Positions 33,115 to 43,474 of a DNA stretch of 64,000 nt are shown one piece after another. Every line of letters starts with the position of its first letter. The first letter of the stretch is position 1. The notes beneath the pieces were generated by a model. It was not told where the DNA came from. It was given only the letters and a program-made list of their open reading frames with translations, and ran no database searches. Made by a program: the position numbers and the translations under genes. The DNA comes from Theropithecus gelada (taxonomy: Eukaryota; Chordata; Mammalia; Primates; Cercopithecidae): positions 148,573,377-148,637,376 of the forward strand of contig NC_037689.1 in NCBI RefSeq assembly GCF_003255815.1. The letters run 5' to 3'.

Positions 33115-33438
33115 TATCAAATGGCAAGTCTTTTTCAACGGGTATGAATGACCACACTATTTGTGAGAGTACAAACGGTGGGCATTGTCTTTCAGCACAG
33201 GAGAGTGAAAATGGTTTAGTTTTCCTGGAAGGCAATTGTCAGCTCACAGCTTAAGCTGTGGGACTGTTCATTTGCCTTGACCCATCAATTCTGCTTCTAG
33301 TAATTTATCCTCAGGGAATAATTTAGGATGCGGGCAAAGATTTAGTTACAGGGATATTCAGTGCAGGGTTATTGTACACTATGAATTCAATTTTTGATAT
33401 ACCTGTATCTCTTTACATATACATTCATATCTATCTAA

Positions 33439-33439
33439 A

Positions 33440-33522
<83 letters not shown>
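33439..33522. repeat. Compound (CA)n-(GA)n microsatellite
   Basis: CA steps with one TA break at about 33,439-33,499, switching directly to about 12 GA units. Probably variable in length. Confidence 0.97.
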
Positions 33523-33523
<1 letters not shown>

Positions 33524-33744
33524 CCGAGCAGGAATATACCAAAATATTAACAGTGATTTTCTGTGGATAATCAGATTACATGTGATTTTCAGTTTCCTTC
33601 TGAACAATATGCTCTATTTTCAGAAGATTTATCATGATCATACATTACCACTATAATTAGAGAACACCATAAAATTATTTTTGTTTTGGAAATAAGGTAG
33701 GTGTCTTCTTCTCACATGCCTGGTATTTGAGGTGGGATCGATCA

Positions 33745-33835
33745 CTATATTTCATTCAACAAATAGGTTCTGTACCAGGGATGGAAATACAGCAGTGAAT
33801 GACAGACCCTAAGACCCTGCTCTCAAAATGTCTTT
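33745..33835 (-). mobile_element. L2 or MIR 3' fragment (antisense)
   Basis: TTCATTCAACAAATAGGTTC and GGGATGGAAATACAGCAGTG followed by AGACCCTGCTCTC are typical of antisense L2 3' ends. Confidence 0.6.
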
Positions 33836-33849
33836 TATATTTACCCACA

Positions 33850-34640
33850 TTTTACTGTTTGTGATGCTTACCATTCCTTCGTGCAGATCTCAGTTTCCAT
33901 CTGGTGTCATTTTCCTTCTACTTGAATAGCTACCTGTAACATTTCTTACAGTGAAGTTCTGTTGGTGACAAATTGTCTTAGCCTTTTCTTGCATCTGAAA
34001 ATGCCTTATTTTATCTTCATTTTTTGAAGGATTTTGTCCTAGATAAAAAATTCTAGGTTGACTGTTTTTTCTTTTCTTTTCTTCTTCTTCTTCTTTTTTT
34101 TTTTTTTTGAGATGGAGTCTCACTCTGTCGCCCAGGCTGGAGTGCAGTGGCGTGATCTCGGCTCACTGCAACTTCCACCTCTTGGGTTCAAGTGATTCTC
34201 CTGCCTCAGCCTCCTGAGTGACTGAGACTACAGGCGTGTGCCACCACGCCCAGATAATTTTTGTATTTTTAGTAGAGATGGGGTTTCACCATGTTGGGCA
34301 GTCTGGTGTTGAGCTCCTGACCTCAAGTGATCTGCCCCCCTCAGCCTCCCAAAGTGCTGGGAGCCACTGTGCCTGGCCTAGGTTGACTTGGTTGACTATT
34401 TTTTAATTTCAGCAAGTTAAAGACGTTTTTCCATTTTCTTCTGATTTGCATTGTTTCTGATGAGAAATTAGTAGAAATTTTCTTTGTTCCTTTTCATGTA
34501 ATGTATCATTTTTTTCTGCTGTTTTTCAGATTTATCCTTTATTATTGATTTTCAGCCTTTTGATTATGTGCCTTGGTGTGATTCAATTTTTAAAATTCTG
34601 CTTAGCACTTGTTGAGATCCATGCCTGTATAGGTGCCATC
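33850..34640 (-). mobile_element. L1M 3' region (antisense), split by an Alu
   Basis: GCCTTATTTTATCTTCATTT, AGATAAAAAATTCTAGGTTG and, after the Alu, GAGAAATTAGTAGAAATTTT and ATTATGTGCCTTGGTGTGAT. Confidence 0.7.
34064..34378 (-). mobile_element. AluS-like SINE with a short internal deletion
   Basis: TAGGTTGACT at 34,054-34,063 and 34,379-34,388 flanks it. The 5' end region reads GTGCTGGGAGCCACTG, missing the GATTACAGGCGTG block. Confidence 0.94.
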
Positions 34641-34689
34641 AGTGTATTGACATATTTGGGTTAAAATTATAAAAAAATATTGTAAGATA

Positions 34690-34830
34690 CCTAGGGGACT
34701 GTTTCCCATTTTACTTCTGAGTAAACAGAGGCCTAGAGAAGCAGCAATCTACCCAGGGTCCCATAGGATAGTAGTAGGAGAGCCAAGTCTCAAACACATG
34801 TCCTTGCCTGTGAAATGAGTGTCATAGCCT
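34690..34830 (-). mobile_element. MIR SINE (antisense)
   Basis: CCCATTTTACTTCTGAGTAA, CTACCCAGGGTCCCATAGGA and GAGAGCCAAGTCTCAAACAC match antisense MIR. Confidence 0.7.
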
Positions 34831-35640
34831 CAGCCAACATTTCCTATTTAGGGGTCTGTGACAGTGTTTCATGGGTTTGATAAACTTGAAGATGGTGATA
34901 ACTCCTGGTTTAATTTCAATTAAAATTAAAAACGTTAAAAATTATTTAAATATTTCCTCCTTTAAAACCAGACCAGTCTGAAAGTATCTCAATGAGTGTT
35001 GAGTGAACATGTGGGTTTTACTGTAGCTGTGGTTAATATCAGTTTATAATTCAGCTAAATACTTCTATTCCCCGTGGTCATTTTGACTCTTTATACAGGT
35101 GTAACTTGATTTTATTCTTCCGTAAAGAAAATATTGACTATTTATATTCGTAAAGGACCACTACTTAAAGACGTAAACATAAGGACCACCTGATATTCAA
35201 ATACAAACAAATGAGGAGGATAAAATGATAATGATTTTGCAATTTCACCTCATGATGATTTTTAGCAGATATATAAGTTACATTCATCTCACAAAAATTC
35301 CTATAAAACACACTAAGAAATTTCTATTACTTCAAAAACAATGTTAAGAAGAGAAAATATAGTGGCAGAGACCACTATGATTTGGTCTTTCATTTATTTG
35401 GAAGAAACACTAGCAAGCTGTTTTTGGAGAAAAGTGCTTATAACTATAGCAGTCTTAAATGTTGTCTCTTAGCTAATCATGCAAACACAAGATCTGTAGA
35501 TTTCAAATAATAAGTACATGATTTTTAAAGTTCAAATACAAGAATCCAAAACATTAGGCCAGAAAAGTAATTTTTGTAGCTGCAGTATTTGATCATGTAA
35601 TATGTGTGTTTTTGTTTATTTTTAATTACAAAAATATTTT
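34831..35640. other. Unique or unrecognised AT-rich sequence
   Basis: No gene or repeat is recognised. GGGGTCTGTGACAGTGTTTC..AAAGGACCACTACTTAAAG may be old DNA-transposon debris. Confidence 0.35.
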
Positions 35641-35748
35641 TTGGTGGAGTCAGGGTTTTGCTATGTTGACCAGGCTGGTCTTGAACTGCTAGCCTCAAGT
35701 GATCTTCCTACCTCGGCCTTCCAAAGTCCAGGGATTATTGGTGTGAGG
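35641..35748 (-). mobile_element. Alu fragment (5' part of one arm)
   Basis: TTGCTATGTTGACCAGGCTG through CCTCGGCCTTCCAAAGTCC is antisense Alu, about 108 bases. Confidence 0.75.
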
Positions 35749-35772
35749 GATTTTCGGCGTGAGTGTTTATGA

Positions 35773-35922
35773 GTGATTTTTGTGTGTGTGTGTATGTGAG
35801 TGTGTTGGTGTATATGTGTAAGTATGTGTAAATGTATATATGTGTGACTGTGTGCATGTGTATTTGAGTCTGTGTATGTATGCGTGTTTCTGTGAGTTTG
35901 TGTGTGTATGTGTGTGTGAAAC
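35773..35922. repeat. Degenerate TG-rich low-complexity block
   Basis: Imperfect TG, TATG and TGAG units over 150 bases. The reverse frame gives a meaningless Thr/His-rich peptide. Confidence 0.9.
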
Positions 35923-37034
35923 AGCCCAAGCTCTGGGGAAGAAAATCTAGATTCATATGACAGTGGAACAAGAAAATTCAAAACCACACAAACTTATTAA
36001 ATTCGATGAAATAGATTCCCAATATACTGAATGGAGCTGACAAGAGCCATGTGGTCTTTCTCTGCTCATTTGGTGGTAGTCATGTAGCAGTAAGGATGCA
36101 TGCACATGGGCACCTGTGTGTGTGTGTGTGTGTGTGTATGTGTGTGTGTGTGTGTATGGATGTGTGGATGTGTTGAAGGGGGGCCAGTGGGAAGCACTCG
36201 ACAAAGTGGATCAACCTGTCAGTCCAGGTTCAGCCAACTGGGTGCCCTCTGGGATGAGGGCAGCTGTGGGTGCCAGCAGCTGAATCCATGCCAGCAGCAC
36301 AGAGTGGAAATCTCCCCAGCTCTTTGGTTGGTTCTCCCTTCTTGTCTCCCTCCCTCACTCTATCCATCCTCCATCGCCCCCCTAGGACAGACACACCAAA
36401 GTGGGCTCAAGTCTCTGTCTTTAATAAGCTCAGAAGACAGTAAATCATCGTAATGAGAAAAACAAGGAACACATCTGCTCCCAATGAAGCATTGCATATG
36501 GGTTGATCAATTGCTCTAGAAATTGTCCTTTGGACATTATTCATGATGAAGCTGTCCCATTAGAGTGCAGTTTCCCACACATAATTGGATCATGTGTCAG
36601 ACTGGTTGTGGGTCCTTCTAGTGGGACCATCATCATGTTTTCAGTTTAGGCCATTTTAAAGAATTCGGAGTTGCATTTCCAAAGTGCTTTTAATTTTTTT
36701 TTTTTTTTTTACCTTAGAGTCCATTTTCACTGTAAAACAATTTTAGCAACGGTGGCGAATTTCCAGGAGTACCTTCTGGCTAAAAGACATGCTTTTGACC
36801 CCTGAATTGTTTTTAGAGTCTCCGATCAACATTAACCTCTCTACCACTATGAATTCACATTTGTTTGTGGCAAGGACTGGAGACAATTTCTGATTAAAAG
36901 CATTCACAGGCCCAGCTGTGAGCCCCTTGAGGGTACACTCCTCTCGACCAGTTCTGACTCTCCCAGAGCCACAAGGGTAGGGAGTTGTAAGTATATATAA
37001 CCTTTTAGGGCTTCCAAGGACTGCTGATGCAATC
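35923..37034. other. Unique sequence with a TG microsatellite
   Basis: A (TG)n tract lies at 36,115-36,154, continuing as TGTATGGATGTG. A T-run is at 36,693-36,711. The rest is repeat-free; the stretch 36,430-36,690 is treated separately as a candidate conserved element. Confidence 0.5.
36430..36690. promoter_or_regulatory. Candidate conserved non-coding element
   Basis: Repeat-free, evenly composed and rich in possible factor cores: GCATTGCATATG (octamer-like), TTGTCCTTTGG (SOX-like), CCCATTAGAG and ATAATTGG (homeodomain-like). No coding frame. The call rests on texture alone. Confidence 0.25.
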
Positions 37035-38035
37035 AGCAGATGGTCATTCATTCACTCATTTGATGCTGGTTTAGACACTTGAGATGCACCAGTGACGCAA
37101 ACAAATATCCCTGCCCTCTGAGGTTTATGGGACAGCAGATAGAGAGAGACATATAATACTAATAGCATCATAAATAAGGAAATTGTATATATGTTAGCAG
37201 GTGCTATGAAAAAAAGAAGATAAGAGCAGGATGCGGGGAATATTACGAGTATTAAATAGAGTGGTCAAGGAAGTCCTCAATGAGAAAATGTCTTTTGAGC
37301 AGCCTTGAAGGATGAAGCTGACATCAAAGGGAGGCGCATTCCAGCAGAGGAGATAGGCAGAGCAAAGCCCCAAAGTGGGCAAGCGCCTGCAGGTTTGCAG
37401 AACAGCAAAGAGGCCTGTGTGGCTGATTGGGAGAGAGCAAAGGGAGGAGAATAGGGTGAGTGGATAGAAAGGTGACAGCATCAGATGACATTTTGGGCCT
37501 CGCAGGCCATGACAAGGACTTAGGCTTTGACTCTGTTGGAGATGGGAGCCCCTGAGGCTTTTGAGCAGAGGAGGGGTGGGACCTCACTTGTGTTTTTTTT
37601 TTTTTTTTTTTTTTTTGAGACGGAGTCTGGCTCTGTCGCCCAGGCTGGAGTGCAGTGGCCGGATCTCAGCTCACTGCAAGCTCCGCCTCCCGGGTTCACG
37701 CCATTCTCCTGCCTCAGCCTCCAGAGTAGCTGGGACTACAGGCGCCCGCCACCTCGCCCGGCTAGTTTTTTGTGTTTTTTAGTAGAGACGGGGTTTCACC
37801 GGGTTAGCCAGGATGGTCTCGATCTCCTGACCTTGTGATCCGCCCGTCTCGGCCTCCCAAAGTGCTGGGATTACAGGCTTGAGCCACCGCGCCCGGCCTC
37901 ACTTGTGTTTTAATGGAATCACTCTGGCTGCTGTGCTGGGAATAGATTGTAAAGCTGCAAGTGTGGAAGCTAGCTAATGTAGTAATTCAGGTGAGAAATG
38001 ATGATGACTTGTCCCATTTGCTGGGTTGAACTGCT
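37035..38035 (-). mobile_element. L2 LINE (antisense), split by an AluYR
   Basis: CATTCATTCACTCATTTGAT, GTGGTCAAGGAAGTCCTCAA, GCATTCCAGCAGAGGAGATA and, after the Alu, ATCACTCTGGCTGCTGTGCT with CAGGTGAGAAATGATGATGA. A long, well-ordered L2. Confidence 0.85.
37597..37897 (-). mobile_element. AluYR-type SINE (Old World monkey lineage)
   Basis: Reverse of GAGATCCGGCC, ACTAGCCGGGCGAGG and CTCAAGCC. CTCACTTGTGTTTT at 37,583-37,596 and 37,898-37,911 is a perfect 14-bp duplication. Confidence 0.96.
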
Positions 38036-38744
38036 GAATTGAGAAATCTGCCTCTAAGATAATGGCAGGAATTTTGCAGGGTAGGTTTTAAAGCTGTAAG
38101 TGGACAATGCCTTTTTGTTACTGGGGGTTCAATCTGGCTCCCAACTCCCCTGGAGCTGGCCATGTATATTCCACTCTAGGAGACAGAGAGACAGAAGCAT
38201 GAGCGCGGTATCTAGTCCCTCAGGTTCTTATAAAGGTAGACTCTAAGGAGAAGCTGCTGCTCCCAGAGTGAGGCTAAACATGAAAAATCCTTCACAGCTG
38301 TGGGGGAATATGGATCCAAGGACGTAGGGGTGTGTTTGGGGAGCAGGGGTCGGATTCCTGGCCTGGAAGGCAGGTGGGATGGAAGGCTGACTGCTCTTAG
38401 ACTGCCTAGCTGCCTTCAGAAGCTGCCTGTTATTAATGGCAGTCTCTGGAAGACTTCAGGACACACAGAAGGAGAATGGAGAAGGCTCATCTTTCTTTCC
38501 TGGCGTGCTCTGAACAGAAATGTGAGAAGATTGCAGCCTCTTCCCCCTGCCTCCATGGAGGAGCTCAGGAAAGGGGGTCCGTAGGTACACCTGGGCAGGA
38601 GGCTTTCTGGAGGGGCAGGAAGCAGTGTACCTCGGGAGCTTGGGGGTGAGAGTAGCAGCAAACTCCAGGGAAAGGGCTAATTGGAGGGCCTTTGCAAGCC
38701 TTAAGTCCATCGTGCAGTTCCAGGGACATCCAGAATTGTGTATA
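38036..38744. other. Unique sequence upstream of a CpG island
   Basis: Repeat-free as far as I can see. It forms the C-terminal half of a long minus-strand frame (see 38,456-39,229). Confidence 0.45.
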
Positions 38745-38880
38745 GGGTCAGTATTCAGGAGGCCGGGCTTCTGGTCCTGGCTGCACCGCCGTGGCCTTGA
38801 GCAAGGCCCTGTCCCCTCCGGGTGCCATCCCTCAATAAGGAGTGGGCCAGGTGACTTCTGAGGCCTTCCAGCCAGGACAC
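38745..38880 (+). mobile_element. MIR-like fragment
   Basis: GGGCTTCTGGTCCTGGCTGC, GTGGCCTTGAGCAAGGCCCT and ATCCCTCAATAAGGAGTG match the MIR core order. Confidence 0.5.
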
Positions 38881-38901
38881 GAGGGACAGGACACGAGGGA
38901 C
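38874..38901. repeat. Perfect 14-bp tandem duplication
   Basis: AGGACACGAGGGAC occurs twice head to tail at 38,874-38,887 and 38,888-38,901. Confidence 0.97.
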
Positions 38902-38929
38902 TGCGGCTTAGCCAGAAGCCAGTTTCTCC

Positions 38930-39175
38930 CGCAGCGCTGAGCCAGCTCCGCAGAGGGCGCCGACGCGGGAGAGCACGCCTAGTCCGGGCTTTAATAATGT
39001 ACGCAGCTGCTCGCTCGGAATACAAATGCGGCGGCGGGCGGCAGCGCAGGGGCGGCTGCCACCCTGGGTACCCGGGACGCGCCCGCCACCCTGTGGCCAG
39101 CCTAAGCACTACAGATTGCGCTGCGGTCTTGGAGTTTATTTCACGCGGGGCGGGGGGGCGTGGGTGGGGGGAATG
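38930..39175. promoter_or_regulatory. Small CpG island with GC-box and G-quadruplex motif
   Basis: Dense CpG steps (GCGCCGACGCGGG, GCGGCGGCGGGCGGCAGCGC, ACGCGCCCGCC) stand out from a CpG-poor background. A G-rich block at 39,147-39,171 holds GC-box (GGGGCGGGG) text. No TATA box at a sensible distance is evident. It may be the promoter of a non-coding or unseen transcript. Confidence 0.5.
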
Positions 39176-39594
39176 TAGGTTGGAGGGCGTCAGAAGAGGG
39201 AGGTGGGGATAAGGACTACGGACCTGCATGAAACCTGGTACTGGTTTCCCTTCTCTGAGCTCCCTTCAGTCCTCTATTTTCCACCTGACTCGCTGCAATC
39301 AGATATCCTGAAAAGCTCCAGGACTCCCACCTATGGGAATCATCCCAGGGCGCCATGGCCTGACCTCTGCTGAGGGTGTTTTTGGGAAAAAAGATTGCTC
39401 CCGCTGGCCTGCAAGGTATTTCTTTCATAGGAGCGAGACAGATTAGGTCATCAGGCTGGTACTGACACACTGATTTTGGTGACTCAAATAGTCTACATAG
39501 ACAGGGGCCCAGTACACCTTAGGGGTGCCCTGTGGCAAACAAATATGTGAGGGGTTGCTGCCTGTGCTGTTTATTCATAAGGAATGTCAGAGCA
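39176..39594. other. Unique sequence beside the CpG island
   Basis: No repeat or exon recognised. Confidence 0.4.
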
Positions 39595-40430
39595 TTAATC
39601 CCCTCATTCCACAAATCTGGAGCACCTCTTCTGTGCCAGGCACATTGCTGGGTGCTGGGCCCTGCCTCTAGACTCAAAGAGCCTCTGTCTTCTGAGGCAT
39701 TTTGACAGCTCTGGCCTATGGCTCCTCTTCAGTTTCTGGAAGCTGTCTTCTGCAGGCTTCCAGGACACCACCCTCTCTCGGCTTTCCCATGACCTCTCTC
39801 TCCACTGTAGGATTGTCTGTCCCTCAGGTGGGTCTCTGTTCTGGACTCCTTCCTTGTTTCTGCCCACACTGCCTTACCACCAAGCTCGTCCACACCCAGG
39901 ACTTGAATTGCCACTGAGTGCAACCTGAACTGATACCTCTACCTGTAGCTGTGCCCTTTCTCATGAGCTCTAGAACCATATACTCCACTGCTACAGGGGC
40001 ATTGCATGTCCCATAACCAACACCCACTCACTGTGTTCAAATTTGACCTTGTGATCTCTCCCTCCCTCACAGGTTTCATGGCCACTCAGATCTAGTGCAA
40101 ACTCCTTTCCATGACCTACAAAGGCACTCGTGCCCCAGGCCCTACTTACTACCTCATTCTCCAACTTCCCATTGACATCAGTCTTTTGGTCCTCACAGAG
40201 CCACACACTCTTTGTCTATGCTATGCCCTCTGCCTCTCTCATGGGTTTATCGGCCCCTCCTGCCTCACTGTCCTCCCGATTCATACCAGCCAGCCCCCAC
40301 CATGTACCACTTTAACCCCTGTCTTCTAACACCTTCAGTGCACCCCTACCCTGGTGGTCCTGCTGCTGCATGGGCCTTGAGGACTCTAACTAGCCATCCA
40401 CTGTCTTCTGGAATAGAGCTCCTTTTCTAC
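39595..40430. mobile_element. L2-related relics (antisense 3' end, then sense text)
   Basis: CACCTCTTCTGTGCCAGGCA at 39,624 is an antisense L2/MIR 3' motif. CAGGACACCACCCTCTCTCG and, further on, TTTCCATGACCTACAAAGGC resemble sense L2. Decay is strong and edges are unclear. Confidence 0.4.
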
Positions 40431-40437
40431 TAAGCTT

Positions 40438-40682
40438 GTTTTAGTATTTCTCAATAAAATGCTACTGGCATTTTGGGTGGGAGAATTTCCCATTGTAAGG
40501 TCTTCAGAGGACTTGTAACATGTCTGGCCTCTACCCTCTAAATGTCAGCAGCACATTCCTCAACACCAGTAACTGTGACATTCATGAAATCTACATGCCC
40601 CTTTCCAAATACTGCCTGGGGAAATCTCCTTCTCTGGGCTCCCAGTAGATTGTACCTCTACTGATTGAGAATCACTCTAGTC
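40438..40682 (-). mobile_element. MER20 (hAT-Charlie)
   Basis: TGGCATTTTGGGTGGGAGAA, GGCCTCTACCCTCTAAATGT and CTGATTGAGAATCACTCTAG follow antisense MER20. Confidence 0.8.
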
Positions 40683-41389
40683 TTTCCTGTTTGAAGACCT
40701 TTCTTTTGGGGAAGTGTGGATGCAAAATGAGAGCTGAGTAACTTTGCTTTTTGCCTGTCACTTACTAACTTTGTGCCATCTGCTTCAAACTGGGGGTCAG
40801 GTAATGATAGAGGATGCCAGTCATTTAGAAATGGGAAAACAATTAGAAAAATAGAGGGTGCAAGTGACACAGGGATTTATGCCAGGGAAAGAGCATAAAT
40901 CAGTGGTTCCAGAGCAGCACATGGTGGGAGTATGAAGGTACCAGGTCCAGCTCCCAAGTAAAGGGGATTCTGCTCTTGCCTCCTGGAGGAGCCCACCTGA
41001 GGCTCTCTCCCTTGGTCCTGGATCTGTCTCAGGGACCACAGGGCCCAATCATACCATTTGGCGTCCTAGAACTCTTGGCTCAGGGGGGAAAAGAACTCTT
41101 GGCTCAGGGGGAAAAAGGGAGCTAAGAAAAACATCTTTGTGGGCTTGCTTTTGCACCCAGCAGTTAGTGCCCTGAGGTTTACCCTCCTGCGCCATCTGCC
41201 CTCCAGAGTTGACATTCTGGTTCACTTCAGTTTGGAACTCTGCCAGGACTGCTTAATTAATGTTCCTGCCTTTACACTCATGCCTCTCCAGAGAGATACT
41301 AGCTTGACACCCTGTCTGTACCTTTTCAGCATGCACCATTCCTTCAAATCATTGCATCTAATCGTTGATGCTGACCTCCCAAACTACTC
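40683..41389. other. Unique sequence with a 24-bp tandem duplication
   Basis: AGAACTCTTGGCTCAGGGG blocks at 41,068-41,091 and 41,092-41,115 are nearly identical. From about 41,230 the text may already be L2. No gene seen. Confidence 0.45.
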
Positions 41390-41890
41390 TCCACAGTCTT
41401 TGATTACCTCTAAATGCTGAACTCAGTGGTCACTTTTCAGTCTATATCTTCTTGTTGTTTTTTAGAGACAGGGTTTTGCTCTGTGGCCTGGGTTTGAGTG
41501 CAGTGGCATGATCACAGCTCACTGCAGCCTTGAACTCCTGGGCTCAAGAGATCCTCCCTTCAGCTTCCCAAGTAGCTAGGACTACAGGCATGTGTCACCA
41601 TCCCTGACTACTTAAAAAAAAATTTTTTTTGAGATATGGTCTCCCTGTGGTGTCCAGGGTAGTCTTGAACTCCTGGCTTCAAGTGTTCTCCTGTCTGCAG
41701 CCTCCCAAAGTGCTCGGGATTACAGGCCTGAGTCACCGTGCCTGGCTTCAATCTGTTTCTAATCTGACCTCTTTACGACATCGAACTTCTTTCTTCTTGT
41801 TCCTGTTTTCAGATACATTCTTGGTTTTCTGGTTCTTTTCCTACCTCCATGACTGCCCCTTCTTGCTCCTCATAGTGTCAGTGGCTGTCA
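41390..41890 (+). mobile_element. L2 LINE fragment (sense), split by an AluJ
   Basis: CTCAGTGGTCACTTTTCAGT before and TTTCCTACCTCCATGACTGC after the Alu match the L2 ORF region also present at 43,280 and 45,985. Confidence 0.65.
41455..41747 (-). mobile_element. AluJ-like SINE
   Basis: Antisense dimer AGAGACAGGGTTTTGCTCTG to CCGTGCCTGGC, with a long A/T linker. Confidence 0.9.
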
Positions 41891-42359
41891 CTTATTGGTT
41901 GCCTTTTATTTGCTAGACCAGAGGTTCTCAACTCTCATGAGTATGGGTCTGAATTTCAGTTCACAAATATTAATGTGCAAGAAATATATATGTTTCTTCC
42001 AAAACAAACTAATTGCTGATGCCATATCTTATTCTTCCAGAATGTCAGAAAACTTAACTTCAGGACTCCTCCAGGGTTGTGCTACAAATTGGAGACCTTG
42101 GACCTGTGATCCCATCAACCCAGATGCTTCAAGTAGTCACTCACGCCATTCCCCTACCAAAATTTCTCAGCCACATTGGAGTGCTCCAGAATCACCTGAG
42201 ATATGTGTTCAGTCTCTTGTTCTGCCCTCAGAAGGTCAGACTCAGTCAGTATCATTTGACTCTTACTATACCAATAAACAGCGTTGACTGTACTTTATAT
42301 GTACTGGCCATATTGCTAAGCATGCTGCGTACACCTTCTCAGGTGGAGGCTGCCAAGAG
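41891..42359. other. Unrecognised sequence, perhaps old hAT debris
   Basis: CCAGAGGTTCTCAACTCTCA at 41,929 and CCAGAATCACCTGAGATATG resemble MER5/Charlie ends, but the interior does not match. No gene seen. Confidence 0.35.
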
Positions 42360-42592
42360 TTGGGCTAACTGTTCTGGCTCTATGGTTAGACTGCTTGTAT
42401 TTGAATTGGATCACTGCCACTGACTGGTTGGGTGACCTTGGGTGAACCACTTATTCCACACTTCAGTGTCCAGATTGATAGAATGTCCCAACTTCATAGA
42501 GTTGTCGTGAGGATCACACATTCAAATACCTGCAAAGGGCTTGACATGGAGTAAGTACCACAAAATATTTTGTACTATTATTAGTTATCCCC
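42360..42592 (+). mobile_element. MIR SINE (sense half of an inverted MIR pair)
   Basis: TATGGTTAGACTGCTTGTAT, GGTGACCTTGGGTGAACCAC and GAGTTGTCGTGAGGATCACA match MIR. Confidence 0.8.
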
Positions 42593-42735
42593 GTAATACC
42601 ATGAGCTAGGTATTTATTACAATGTTCATTTTATAGATGAGGGAATTTTGTCTTACAGAAATCAAGTAACTTGCCCAGGATCATAGATAGAAATGACAGA
42701 ACAAAGCCTCAGACCAAGGCGGTCACATTCTAGTG
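42593..42735 (-). mobile_element. MIR SINE (antisense half of the pair)
   Basis: TTTTATAGATGAGGGAATTT, GTAACTTGCCCAGGATCATA and CAGAACAAAGCCTCAGACC follow antisense MIR, starting right where the sense copy ends. Confidence 0.78.
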
Positions 42736-42761
42736 GTTAATGTCATTGAGTCTATGGCTAC

Positions 42762-42925
42762 TGATATGGTTTGGCTCTGTGTCCCCACACAAATCTCACC
42801 TTGAAGTGTAATAATCCCCATGTGTCTGGGGCAGGACTGGGTGGAGATAACTGCTGTTCTCGTGTTAGTGAGTTCTCATGAAATCTGGTGGTTTTATAAG
42901 GGGCTTTTCCCCTTGGTTGAGCATT
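42762..42925 (+). mobile_element. Truncated THE1/MST-type LTR (5' part)
   Basis: TGATATGGTTTGGCTCTGTG, CCCCATGTGTCTGGGGCAGG and GAAATCTGGTGGTTTTATAA. The 3' half is missing, which is unusual for an LTR and implies a deletion. Confidence 0.82.
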
Positions 42926-43019
42926 CACATGAGATGCAAATATCTTCACAGTTTTTGACCACTCAGAGAGGTCCATCCACATAGCAAGTGTGCAAAAGAG
43001 GGGCCTACTTACCATGGGG

Positions 43020-43125
43020 AAGAACTCTCTCAGAGAAGTGGCTTACCCAAAGTTATATGGTCACATGGTTCATCAGTGGGAGAGCTGAGATTTCCACTAC
43101 GGCTAATTCCAAATCCCTTGCAAAA
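43020..43125 (-). mobile_element. MIR fragment (antisense)
   Basis: GAGAAGTGGCTTACCCAAAG and GTGGGAGAGCTGAGATTTCC match antisense MIR. Confidence 0.6.
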
Positions 43126-43474
43126 GTGTGGAGGTGTGAAAGGGTGAAGAAGGCTTTGGAAACATTGAATTGACTCAGATTACTAACTCAGGGTAAAAAC
43201 AAATGATGGCTTGTGTTTCCGTTGAAATGACAAGCAGATGAGCGCATTTTAGAATGAACTGGTTTGATGAGGATCATCAATGGTGAAATGTCAGTCTTTA
43301 TCTTACTTGAGTTTTGAGCAGCACTTGATACAGTTGCTCATTCCTTTTTCCTTTGAAACACCCTTCAATGGCTTCCAGGACACTCCTCTCTCCTGGTTTT
43401 TCCTGGTACTTTACAGGTTATTTCTCTTCAGTATCCTTTGTTGGCTCTTCCTCATCAGCCTGTAACTTTTCTTC

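Larger units (their letters stand above)
32880..33660 (+). mobile_element. L1M 3' end (sense) with an inserted L1P fragment and microsatellite
   Basis: CTTGACCCATCAATTCTGCT, AGTAATTTATCCTCAGGGAA and, past the CA repeat, ATATTAACAGTGATTTTCTG are the L1ME-type 3' sequence in order. Confidence 0.78.
38456..39229 (-). other. 257-codon open frame, coding status doubtful
   Basis: It is the longest frame here outside L1. The predicted protein is rich in Pro, Arg and Ser, has no domain, signal peptide or membrane segment I recognise, and starts in the CpG island region. It crosses a MIR-like stretch and a 14-bp tandem repeat, which argues against an old conserved gene. High GC lowers stop frequency, so chance is the simplest explanation. 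A lncRNA or a primate-specific small gene remains possible. Confidence 0.15.

Noticed and set aside
35661..35987. His/Thr-rich minus-strand frames
   Set aside because: Translation of degenerate TG repeats.
37527..37838. 103-codon frame with an FETESGSVAQAGVQW peptide
   Set aside because: Known antisense Alu translation; same for similar frames at 27,805, 28,960, 29,443 and 19,047.
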